Source of the DNA: Laburnicola sp. R22_1
Taxonomy: Eukaryota > Ascomycota > Dothideomycetes > Pleosporales > Didymosphaeriaceae
Length of the DNA: 64,000 nucleotides
Assembly: GCA_014281115.1 (NCBI GenBank)
Contig: JACONQ010000013.1
Coordinates: forward strand, 1,416,501 to 1,480,500
Direction: 5' to 3'
The notes beneath the pieces are model-generated. The model worked only from the letters and a program-made list of their open reading frames with translations. It ran no database searches and had not been told where the DNA came from. A program made the position numbers and the translations under genes. Below, in pieces: positions 23,987 through 36,538 of the stretch (position 1 is its first letter; every line of letters begins with the position of its first letter).

Positions 23987-24994
23987 GTCCGTACCTTTTC
24001 CGGTGTTCGACCTGAGCATGGAACCAAGGTTGGAATACACTGTATTTCCTGCGCATGGGCATGCATGCTCGACAAAGATAGTCAGCGCGTGTGAATGTTC
24101 AAAACAGTATGAGAGAAAGGTTGAGTTGACTATAAACGAATATGAATGAATGAAATAGTATGAGAGAGTGTAACCACGCCCAATCCAACGCACTTGAACC
24201 AACCCTCCCTCACGATACCCACACTCTCTCAGAAGAACAAAAAAACCTCTTAACCCATCCTCATCCCCATCCCCATCCTCTCCTGGTGCCCTCCATCCAC
24301 TTACTAACCCCCCACTAGCACCACCTCCGATATCGCCCTCCCTCCTTGCCCCTAAAGCACCTAACCCCCCTAGCGCCCGCCGCCCATGCCCTGCCATGCT
24401 CATGCCATGCTCTCTTGTCGCCGCCACCGCCGCCGCCATCGCCATCGCGCCGCCCCGCTCTTTTTACTTTCGCGCACGCGAGCCCCATGCGGCAATCTAA
24501 GCGCCCACCTACATACAGCCTAGAAACAAAAAGATCGGCGGCAGGGATGTACTTAGGCACACTCGTGGTGTCACCGCGTGGGATGGTTGGCGTGCTTTTC
24601 CGCGTTCGATGGTATTTTGTTTTTGGGTTTATGGAGGGGGGCTGTTTGTTTGTTCGTGGGAGATTCTGCGTGGAGATAAAGGTTTTCGCGCTCCATGAGT
24701 CTGGCCTTCCAAGGTTGCATAGACTTCTACGGCGAGTCTCGGAAGGGTGAGCATCGTCGCATCTTCCCAACGGTTCAACAACGCTAGCAATAGGCGCGAA
24801 TTCTCGTCTCCCATGGAGAGAAAAAGGGGTAATAGTATAACCGTGAAATTCATCGGGTGGTATCTAGTATATACAAGCCCCGCAACCGTCCAGCGCCTAC
24901 GGGTGCTGAAATGACGGTGGTATCCCATGCATGCATATCCGTTCGCCATACTCCATGTGCATATGTTACAAAGAAACCTCTCGTCGCACTCCCT
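23987..24994. other. Intergenic region, no supported gene
   Basis: No remaining BTB exon is found. A C-rich stretch lies at 24250-24470 with a CCGCCGCC run near 24420. The end is the 3' flank of the glutamate dehydrogenase gene. Confidence 0.4.
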
Positions 24995-26540
<1,546 letters not shown>

Positions 26541-29022
26541 TGTATATGTGCACTGACGTGGGTATGTCAAAGAAAAATGTAGTGGGATTCGGCTGTAGTA
26601 GGTATGTGAGGTCGAGCAGTGGGATGCAAAGAGGTGGCGCGTAGGACAAGAGAGAGGCGCGCAATATATATAGGCAGTACCTTTACTAGAGGTCCCGTTT
26701 ACCTACCTTAGGTAGGGCTAGTTGCTTGCCGCTGGCGGAGGTGCGCCCTCGGCGATAGAAGGAAAACAAACATGGGCATGGACGTCACCGGCGCCAGGCA
26801 ATGGCAATCGGCTCGTGTCCTCAGTGGTCAATTGCGCGTGGAGCGCCATCTGCCATTTCCGCTATGCAAACCATGGTGTACTGTGCAAAGATAAGGGAGC
26901 ACGCAGCCAATAGGAGCGTCGCGGCGGCGCGCGCACGTGAGTGGCCACGGCGTGAGAGTGCGCCGAAGCTGGCATTTCTGGCCGTCTTCGGCAGCAGCGT
27001 CCCGGTGGGGAGTGGGACGCCCGCCGTGAACTTCCGATCACGGCGCCCTGATGTGGCGCGGCCGCCAGCCAATCAGGCCCTTTATTTATTTCTACAAAAG
27101 CCGCCACGTCCAGCCGAACCACCCCCAAACCCCGCCCTCCAGAAGCCGACCGCCGCACCGCACCGCACCGCAGTGTGCATCTACGGTCAATTGTTTACCA
27201 GGCCCCAGAGCTGGAAGACGACGCACCCCCGATATCCCGCCTGGCCAGGTACAGGATAAGCGCATGCCACTGGCGCGTTCGAAGGCCGGGAACAGGAAGG
27301 CATACCTCCAAAGCCCAGCGGCAGGCTTGATAGGTCTCAGAGCCAGAGGTCAAGTAGACGCCGAGGTGGATGGTTGGCATAGATAGGCCATTCGCTAGCT
27401 GCAAAAGTCAATGAGGGCCTGCCTCGGTGCGACGGGGCAGTCACTATCCTTGGTCCGTGAGGCCAGCGAGTAGGAGGACATGGTGCAAGCGTCGTCTGCG
27501 AACAGGCAAGATAGACGATGCGGCAGTAAGACGCCACGATGCTGCGGCAGCGATGGGAAGATAGGGGTAGGGTGGATGCAGGTCGCAGATGTTCGGATTG
27601 CGTGCAGGACCACGTTCGCTTCCCATCCCAGGCTGCCGGGTCGATAAGATGGCGCCGTCGGAGGCGAGTTTTCCAGCCTGGCGCCGGCGTCTTGAAGAGC
27701 CCGCGGGGATGCCAAAGCTGCAGCTCCAGCCCAGGGTGCAGAGGGTGCGATTATTGGACACGGGCGGCTGCGATCAGGGTGCAGGGTGATGTCACATGGG
27801 ATGGTTCGCGGTGTGGCTGTGCGGCGTGCCCATGCTGATGCCCATGCTGATGCCCATGCTGATGCCCATGTTTGGACGCTTCGAGACCAGGCGGGAGTGA
27901 AAGCGCGTGTCTCAGGTTGTGGCTGGGGGGTGAATGGGAATGGTAATAGTGTCGTCTCACTAGTGTGCTGTCAGAGAAGGAGTTATATTGCCTGCCGCAT
28001 GCAGACGCAGTATTGGTCGGCGACGGCAGCCGCACGGTATTGTGCCTTTGTAGTGTTCAGTACCACATGCTGTACCGTGACACAGGCCTGCTCGAGGGGG
28101 ATCTGCGGAAATGTTCCGACGACGACGTGCACGGGATGCCCGCAACGTCCAGCCCGACTGGGGGGCGGCGCGCAGAGAGGCGTTGGCGGCCCATTGTCAA
28201 CTCCAGTCGCCCGGCGACCATCCAGCGGACCGGCCCATCCTGGGATGCGCAGACATGACAAAAACAGCACTCCTCGACGAGCGGCTCCTCCAGGACCTCC
28301 ACCACGAACTCGCAGAACTCGGCGGCGCCGACCCCCCGGCCGCTCCTTGCACCTGCTGGTCCCACGCGTGCGGCCTGCGACGCACAGCATGCACAGGTCC
28401 CAGCCGCTGCGTGTGCGTTCGTGTCGAGCGCCGCCGTCACGCTCTGCGCTGCCCGTGAACAAGCCACCGTGTGCATCTCCATCTCCGTCCGCCGGGCAGA
28501 TCAGCATCCCGGCGACAGATCGCAGCAGGGGCCGCGCAGCCGAGCACGCCTCGACTGGATTCGACTTGATGTTCCCCAGGGATCATTTTGGAATAGAGTG
28601 AACCGCAGCAGAGCCTCAATAATCGACTATAGGAGGCGCCCGAAGCCACACCTTGTCCGCTCCTGCTGCTGCTCATGAGCGTCACGGACCCAATATATAA
28701 GAGCCTTAACATCGCCAGCTATAGTTCCTTCCGCAACGCCTGACAGCGCCTCGCCCGCACAGCATTGCAAGCGAACACCTGCCGTCATCGTCAACGTCGG
28801 CCTGCATACCGGACGGCTAGTCTCGTCCCCCACTTCTAGAACCTCCTCGCACGCCGCCTCCTCGAGTCAGCGCTCATGATACTTCACCGCCCGCCGCTCG
28901 TTCAAGTATGTACAGACGTCCTGAAACACATAGACTGGTGTCTCCGCCCGCTAGCCAACCAGACGCGCTGATACTCTGTTCCTGCAGTAGCCCGCTACCC
29001 ATCTCACCGTCAACATATCGCC
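26541..29022. other. Long GC-rich intergenic region between divergent genes
   Basis: About 2.5 kb separating GDH1 and the conserved gene at 29023, transcribed away from each other. Overlapping frames up to 271 codons occur, as expected in GC-rich non-coding DNA; none has a domain. CCAAT-like words with a nearby TTATTTATTT run occur at 27065-27090. A 12-bp tandem repeat lies at 27828-27870. TATATAA at about 28693-28699 may be a core promoter of the downstream gene, whose leader (28700-29022) is rich in C and CT runs. Confidence 0.45.
27828..27870 (+). repeat. 12-bp tandem repeat
   Basis: The unit GCCCATGCTGAT is repeated 3.6 times without mismatch. It lies in non-coding DNA as far as can be seen. 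Confidence 0.9.
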
Positions 29023-29760
29023 ATGTCCAACCTTCACGGATTCGCGACGCACTTTCCTGCCGGCTACCCGTCCTTCCAATCAAGAGGAGGGCCCTTTTCC
29101 GGCGGCGCCAGTGCCTCTTCGGGAGAGTCAGGGTCCGGCAATGCGGGGCAGCCCGAATTCGACATCTTCGAGTGGCATCCCGCGTACCAGAGCTGCCAGC
29201 GCTACTTTCTCGACCACGCCCAGCACGACAACGGCGTCCAGGCGCTCGCCGCACTCGTCAACATCTGCTTACCCTTCCAATGGAACGCCACCCCCATTGT
29301 GAATTCCTCGGGGCCTTTGCCGAGCTCGGCAGGCCCGGCAGCGTACAACCTCCCATGGCCAAGACCGGGCCCAGTGAGTAATTCCCGCGGCCAGCCCGCA
29401 CCCGCCGCATGGGTGTCTTTGGTCCCCTACATACGCCGTCTTGTCGTCACTGGCATGGACAAGGACGGCATCATGCACGGCTTCTTCGGCGAGGACTGGC
29501 GGAAGGGCGTGGGACCCGTCCACGAATGCGAGCGGCGCAACTACCTCTTCGCGGCCAAGAGTACCGAGTGGGCCAAAGTTAAGCACCAATACGACATGTC
29601 CCCGCACGAATCAGTACCCTTCCTCAAGCCGCTGCAGGACGCCCACTTGGCCGAGATCGAGGTCGCTGAGCAGACGTGGAGCCAGTGGTTGGCTATGCAG
29701 GATTGGATGGTGGGCCCCAGGGCGCCCAACTTGGACATGGAGGTTAAGAACGAATCCTAG
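29023..29760 (+). CDS. Conserved fungal protein of unknown function, 245 aa
   Basis: Intronless frame starting at ATG 29023 after a CT-rich leader. Residues 1-48 are Gly/Ser-rich and probably disordered. The conserved core starts with FDIFEWHPAYQSCQRYFLDHAQHDNGVQALAALVNICLP, and continues with WVSLVPYIRRLVVTGMDKDGIMHGFFGEDWRKGVGP and ERRNYLFAAKSTEWAKVKHQYDMS. From memory this matches a family in related fungi that carries the unhelpful automatic name ilp is an apoptosis inhibitor; I know of no demonstrated function and no BIR domain is visible. A hAT transposon begins 128 bp after the stop codon. Confidence 0.8.
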   Translation: MSNLHGFATHFPAGYPSFQSRGGPFSGGASASSGESGSGNAGQPEFDIFEWHPAYQSCQRYFLDHAQHDNGVQALAALVNICLPFQWNATPIVNSSGPLPSSAGPAAYNLPWPRPGPVSNSRGQPAPAAWVSLVPYIRRLVVTGMDKDGIMHGFFGEDWRKGVGPVHECERRNYLFAAKSTEWAKVKHQYDMSPHESVPFLKPLQDAHLAEIEVAEQTWSQWLAMQDWMVGPRAPNLDMEVKNES

Positions 29761-30184
29761 TGATTACTCGGCAGCACGGTGCTGGCGTAGGCTCACCCTA
29801 CCCAGCTACTGTACTAACTCAATGTTTTCGGTATGTTCTATTGCATGGCGTTGGATCGATTTGGGCAGGCATAGCGGCTGCTCCCATCCAGCGCTGACAA
29901 CGTACCGTACTACGCGTAATAGTACGTCCCGTAGTACGTCCCGTACGCCGTACGTACGTAGCTGCCTCCTAGGCCGTACCGTAGCCATAATTTGTATGTG
30001 GACGAGGCGTAATTACAGCTCTATAGGAGCCTTTTTGTAAGCTTTTAACGCGACCTTTTAGTGTTTTAGGGGGCTATTTTTGGCCATTTTTCGCCCTTTT
30101 TAGTATAGTATAAGCTTAGATTATAGGGGGACCTAGTAGGCCTTTATTATAGCAGAATTTTCTAGTGCTCCTTAAGCAATAACA

Positions 30185-30985
30185 TCAGGAAAAATTTTGA
30201 GCGCGCGTGCGCACCAAAAGCGCTCTAAGCGCACCCGCGATACTACTTTTTTTTTAGCGTGCGCATGCGCAAGGTTGCGCAAGGATGCGCACCTATGCCG
30301 CCAGTGCACCTAGGGCCCCTATGGCACCTATGCTATTAAAATAATGCTGATTAATCAGCAAATAAAGCTCTTTAATTGGCTAGAATTTAAAAAGAAGCTT
30401 AGTAAGCTACCTAGTAAGCTACTTAGTAAGCTACTTAGTAAGCTTTTAAAAAAAAGATTTCTTAAAGTATAAAGTTAAAATCTCTTACTAGATAGTAATT
30501 ACTAATTAATATAATAGTACTAATTACTAGCGTGTTATATAGAATTTCTACCTAATTCTAAATTCTAGGTTTTGTAGGTTTAAAAATAGAAAAAATATAG
30601 TTTTATAATTATTTAAAAGAATTAGATTAGGCGAAAATTAGTGGCTTAGCAAAGAACACTATTTTAAAAAGTATAAACTTTAATAACTTTTTAACTACTT
30701 TATTTTTATTAAAACTTTTTTAAAATTTTATATACTATATTATTAGTACTATATATTTATATAATAATATTACGTAATATATATAATAACTAGCAAAATA
30801 AATAGTTTTTATTAATTACTAACTAATTATATAATAGAAATAGTATTTTTAAATTAAATAATTAAAGACTAGTATTTTCTCTATAAATCTATTACAAAAT
30901 TAAAATTATAGCTTTACTAGTAAAAAAGTTATAAAGCTTTAAAAAAATTACTTAGTTAGACTATTTGTGCACATTTGCGTAAGTC
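30185..30985 (+). repeat. AT-rich segment shared with 52805-53650 in inverse orientation
   Basis: Part of the left interior of the hAT. Its reverse complement is recognisable at about 52805-53650, including the GCGC-rich block, the AGTAAGCTAC tandem words and the TTAGGCGAAAATTAGTGGCT word. Boundaries are approximate. Confidence 0.8.
30399..30445 (+). repeat. 12-bp tandem repeat in the hAT interior
   Basis: AGTAAGCTACYT is repeated about four times. The inverse copy at 53335-53372 has about three units. Confidence 0.75.
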
Positions 30986-31383
30986 TGCGCATATTTACGC
31001 ATTTCTAAGCATTTTTGTACTAGCAAATTGCCTGTGTAAAAATACGCACAGATGCGCACATCTGCGCACGGTTAAGCAGCCTCTCTAGAAAAAACTTTCC
31101 TAATAAACTTATTAGCTTTTGCCTATAATATGCCGTAAAATATATAGTCCTAGGCCTCGCAATTATTTTAAAGTATTCTTAATTATTACTCTTATTATGC
31201 TGCCACGTTATAAAGGCTTAACGCTACTTATATTACTACTAGTAATAGTAGATATATATTATTAGAGTTATTTACATTATATAAAAGTACTCTAGGTAGT
31301 ATAGAAAAGTTATATATTTAGTAGCTAGATTATTATATAAAAGAGGCCTTTAATATTAATTAGCACTACTTTTAGTATAATAA

Positions 31384-31569
31384 TGTCAGATATGCAGCTG
31401 TTAGATAGAACAAGCGCGTTGAGGTTGGATCTGTACAATAAAGCAGGGACCACCTGGCTTGGCACACTAGCGAAGAAGTCAGAACCAGCCGAACACGGTG
31501 GACACGAACACAATACAATCATCATTATCTATTAAGGCGCATCATCGCATTCAACCATTAAATCTGACA
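31384..31569 (+). repeat. Left LTR of the copia element
   Basis: 186 bp, TGTCAGATAT...AAATCTGACA. It differs from the right LTR at five positions, all C/T or G/A. Confidence 0.95.
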
Positions 31570-31602
31570 ATTAAGAGTCTCACTGCCTTAATTGATACCA
31601 AA

Positions 31603-34600
31603 ATGGCTGCACTACCCCAGCGTGACCCGACGGTGACCCTTAGAGACCACACCAACTACAGGGCATGGATAATGCAGCTCTAGTCTAGATGCGTCGCATA
31701 TCGCATCTGGCCAAAAGTCAATCCTACGTCGAATATCCCAATGAAACCTGAACCTATAGCCCCAAGGGCGCCGCTAATTAATGGGTATACTCCAGCAGCG
31801 AACGTCAGCATCCTAATAAGGCAGTCCAAACTGTTAGCAGCAGGACTTAAGGCGTTTAAAGAAGATCTTGAGTATTACAAGATTCTTGTCAAGCAGTATA
31901 AGAACGATCGACATGATTTTAAAAAGGAGCAAACAAGCCTCTAGCAAATCATTGTTTATATTCAGGCTACTATCAGCCCACATCTTCAGCGCACTTACTG
32001 CCTCCCAGATCAACCACTAAGACAGTGGATTACAAACCTCAAAGCCACGGTTGGCGTCGACGAACGATTCGAGAGAGAACGAGCCCGCGACCGATACCTT
32101 ACATCCCTCAGACCAATGAGAAACGCGTCAAATTGGGACACATGGCTTGCTGAATATAATTAAGCAGCTACAGAAGCGGAGACAAGCAATGTCCCTAAGA
32201 TAACACAGATTAATATGATTACAAAGGACTTTCTAACTACTATAAACAAAGTTGCGCCCAATTAGTCTACAACCTTTTAGGATAGCGGACGGTTCACACC
32301 TGGCATAAATTGGAAAGAAATAATAAAGCGCTTCCAAGAGCATATGATGTTAAATCATCCAACCCCTCGAACAGAGAAGCACAAGGCCGCATTTGTGGCA
32401 GATGACTTGTTATACCTCGCTAAAAGTGGGAAAACCACCCAGGGCATTAATGCCAAAGCAGCACTATCTAGAAAACGGGGCAGACCCCAATATCAACGTA
32501 ATGACCAAAAAGATAATAAGAACTTATCCTCAGTCCAAAAACCTGCAAAAATAGGAGGCGCTAAATGTCCTGCGTATGGACATCGCCATAGACTCCAGGA
32601 TTACTTCTATATTAATGCAGACAAAGCTCCTGAGTGGTGGAAACTAAACAAGAAGATCGAAGAACTCGTCGCATTGAAGCGCGAGCACGATCCCAAATTT
32701 CAAGGACTGCTAAGAGGACAAAGCAGACTAAGATCAAAAACACCAAACATCAAACAATCGCACACGCCCACACCTAAGATCCTCGAGTCCCCTAAGGACT
32801 AACTAGAGGGACGAAGAATATCAAACGTCAACGCTGCGTTTACATCAGCGCCAATGGAAACAGAAGTGTCTAATTACCCGCTGAAGCGCTCGTTCATTCT
32901 TGATTTAGGATCAACTTGCCACATTACAAACAACCCCAACTGTATCTACAACTTCCGTCTACCTACGTCCGAAGATTATATATAGGCTGGCAATACAAAG
33001 ATATGGATAAAAGGCTACAGCTCTATTGACTTAACACTGAGAGGCTAATATGGAACAACTACGTTAGTTCTACATAATGTGGCTATCTATCCAAACCTCC
33101 TGTGCAACCTAGTCTCCTTTCGACTACTAAGGCATAGAGGAATCTGGTAGGATACGCAAACGGACCCAACTACGCTAAAAGGACTAGACAACAAGGTTAT
33201 TAGAAAACTATCCGAGATACACGGTCAATAGGTACTTGAGTATAATCCGCTACCACCCACTTCATATCACATCCGCAAGAATACATCACGAACGAAAGGA
33301 GCACCACAAAGGGCCTTAGCCGAATTATGGCACAAGAGACTAGGACACTCTGGACTAGCAGCTATTAAACATCTTATGCAGCAAGCTAAAGGGGTGCGAG
33401 TTAAGGGAGTTACAACAGTTCAATGCGACTCCTGTGGGAAAGCAAAGATCTGGCGACAAATTAGCCAAGCACCGCAAATTAATAATAAAGGACCAGGAGA
33501 AAGACTGGCTATTAACTTTTATGCCTACGAGGCGCAAAGTAGCACTGGCGAAAGGAGCCAGATGCTTATCACTAATAGGTACTCAGGCCTACAATGGGAC
33601 TTTTATTTTAAAGACAATCAACCAGCAAAGTCGGTTATTAAAGTTCTATCAAACTTCTTTCTCTTCCTTAAAAACTATTACAATATTACGGTCAAGGTCA
33701 TTAAAGCGGACAACAAGATCACGATGGTGAAACCGGAAATCGAGCGCTGGTTGGCATCACAAGGAATTACTATCGAGCCTTCCGCCCCAAATACACAAGC
33801 TCAAAATGGAGGTGCCAAACGCTTAGGGGGTGTGAACAAAGAGAAATCGCGCGCGATGCGTCTTGATGCCAACCTACCCTAGGAACTATGGCCCGAAGTC
33901 ACAAGAGCTGCAGTATACCTCTACAATCGAACACTGAATTATGCGAACAACTGGAAAACGCCATACAAGATATTCTTCACACGAGTTGCTCTGAACAACA
34001 GAGTAGTCACCTTAATCAAGAAACCCAACCTCACTCACCTCAAAGCGTATGGCTGCAAAGCGTTCGCAATAACAGATAATACACATCGAGGTAAATCAAG
34101 GCTATAACGCCTAGACCTAAAGGCTTAGATTAGTTACCTAGTAGGATACCGGTCCTCAAACATCTATCGAATTTGGATACCATCACTTGCCAAGGTAATA
34201 AGCACCCGCAACGTTATCTTTAACAAACAAACTATCTTTAGTGGCAAAACTAAGGACCTTATGGATAACCTTATGCACAGTACACTGGAGAAAATTGCCA
34301 CATACGTGAGAACAATCAAACTCCTAACACCAAGTCATTAACCAGAGACAGAGTCCTTCCATAAAGACGACACTATTGGAGGCTCATCAAATCCCCAAGG
34401 CGAAGTAGACCCACCAGGCTACTACCAAGGAGTAAAGATCAGGGACAACTATCCGACTCCTCCAACTACACCACCACCTGCGGCATTACTTGCGCAGTTA
34501 ATGGCTGGAAATAAATCAGAAATAAGCCTAAAAGGGTCATCCAAAACTATCCCCTGGGCAGCCGCCTTTATAGCAGGAACTCAAGCTGGCCACATTGGGA

Positions 34601-36315
34601 AATACAGAGGGGATGTTATAGACAAGGCTAAGATGATAAGAACGCTCGCTAAAGGCTTGAAGCCCCATCGAAGTCAACTCCCACCTCTGCCAACGTGCCG
34701 TACCAAGCTTAAGGATCACCCGATGGGCGAATTGTTCAAAGAAGCAGAGCGGGATCACCTCGCAAGCCACAAACAAAGGAAATCATAGTCAGAAGTACCA
34801 ATGAAGAAGATCAAACTAATAGGACAGCAGATCCTTAACTGTATGTGGGTATACACCTACAAGCTTAACAAACACCATCGCTTGCTAAAGTGCAAGGCAC
34901 GGCTAGTCGTCTGGGGCAATCAACAACGGAATATTACCTCTTAAGACACTTATGCAGCCACGCTTGCCAGTAGGTTGTTCCGAATACTAGTGGCAATAGC
35001 AGCTTACTATAATATAGAGCTCGAGCAATACGACGTTACAAACGCTTTCGTCCATACAAGTATGGACCGAGAGGTATACATAAGAATGCCCCGTGGCTAT
35101 CAGAAGCCTAGAACGATACTTTAAGTCAATAAGGCTTTATATAGTCTTTGGATCTTACTACTCCTCTGGCAGAAAGAGTTTACCTTAACACTTAAAGCTC
35201 TAGGTTTCTAGACAGTGCCTTACAAGCCATGCTGCCTTCTTAAAGATGAAATTATTGTCTTCTTCTACGTCGACAATATCATCTTAGCTTTTTACAAGCA
35301 GAAAGAGGAAGAAGCCTAACAAGCGATTAAGCGCCTACAAGAAAAATACACCTTAAGTAGAGGAAACAACCTTTAGTGGTTCCTTAGCGTAGAGATTATC
35401 AGAGATCGAAAGACTAAAACGATTTAACTCTCTCAGGCTGCCTACTTAGACAAGATTAATTAATTAGTTGATAAGAGGGATATTCAACACGACACCCTAA
35501 TGGCAGCTATCGAGCTAAAACCACAAGACAGCTTAGCAACACCCTTAGAAATTAACAAATACCAACGCAAGATCAGATCGCTTCTATTCGCAGCAGTAAC
35601 AACTCGACCAAACATAGCCTTTGCAACCTTAAGGCTAGCTCAATTCCTGTTAAATCCGGGCTTAGAACATCACAATGCCGCTAATTGAGTACTACTATAC
35701 TTATCAAGCACTAGATAGAGAGCACTGCAGCTTAGAGGAGGCAACTGCCTTCAAGTAGCCAGCGATGCCTCATTTGCTAACAACACACTGGACAGAAAGA
35801 GCTCGCAAGAATACACTATTAAGCTATTTAACGGACTTATTGCCTAGAAAGCAAGCAAACAAGAGACTGTCACAACTTCGACAACTAAAGCAGAGCTTCT
35901 CGCCTTATCGCAAGTGGCCAAGGAAGCAATCTTTATATTAAGACTACTGGACGAACTGCAGATTAAACTGCGCTTATTATTAATTACTGTCCAATGCGAT
36001 AATAAGCAAACTATTCAACTAGTCACTAAGGAGATATCCAGGCTTTAGACTAAACTACGACACGTCGACATTCACAATCACTAGTTAAGACAGGAAGTCT
36101 CTACTGGAAAGATCAAGGTGGAGTACGTACAATCGGCAGAAATGATCGCCAACGGCTTTACAAAGGTCCTCCTAGTCAACAAGTGGAAAGGGTTCCTAAC
36201 CCAACTTAGGCTAGTTAAGATAACAGAACGCAAAGTAGCGAATAAAGCACCTTTTAAGGAAATTCAAGGGCACCTTAATAACCTTACTTTAGGATAACAG
36301 GCTGCTAAATAGTTT
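31603..36315 (+). pseudogene. Copia gag-pol polyprotein with many stops
   Basis: The frame begins at ATG 31603. Over twenty stops interrupt it, nearly all TAA or TAG where Gln fits and one TGA where Trp fits (after HHNAAN, about 35686). Recognisable parts in order: a CCHC-like remnant KCPAYGHRHRLQDYFYIN with a lost Cys, the protease strand SFILDLGSTCHITNN (normally Asp-Ser-Gly), the pre-integrase LWHKRLGHSGLAAIKHL, integrase residues around KADNKITM and NTQAQNGGAKRL where the catalytic Glu position reads Lys, reverse transcriptase with YDVTNAFVHTSM and FFYVDNIIL (second Asp of the YVDD box reads Asn), and RNase H with ASDASFANN. These changes match G-to-A mutation. It cannot encode an active polyprotein. 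Confidence 0.92.
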
Positions 36316-36347
36316 AGCTTGCAAGGATCTTCCAAGCTAAGGGGGTG

Positions 36348-36533
36348 TGTCAGATATACAGCTGTTAGATAGAACAAGCGCGTTGAGGTTGGATCTGTAC
36401 AATAAAGTAGGGACCACCTGGCTTGGCACACTAGCGAAGAAGTCAGAACCAGCCAAACACGGTGGACACGAACACAATACAATCATCATTATCTATCAAG
36501 GCGCATCATCACATTCAACCATTAAATCTGACA
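36348..36533 (+). repeat. Right LTR of the copia element
   Basis: 186 bp, same TG..CA ends and length as the left LTR. Five transitions separate the two. Confidence 0.95.
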
Positions 36534-36538
36534 AATAA

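Larger units (their letters stand above)
31384..36533 (+). mobile_element. Ty1/copia LTR retrotransposon, RIP-damaged
   Basis: A 5150-bp element with two 186-bp LTRs, flanked by the 5-bp duplication AATAA (31379-31383 and 36534-36538). It lies inside the hAT transposon. One gag-pol frame runs between the LTRs in the order gag, protease, integrase, reverse transcriptase, RNase H, which defines copia. A polypurine tract (AAGGGGGTG) precedes the right LTR. It is much less AT-rich than the hAT around it, so it inserted after most of the hAT decay, then suffered lighter RIP itself. Confidence 0.95.

Noticed and set aside
27786..28601. 271-codon plus frame containing the 12-bp repeat
   Set aside because: GC-rich DNA where all six frames are open for long stretches; no conserved segment is visible.
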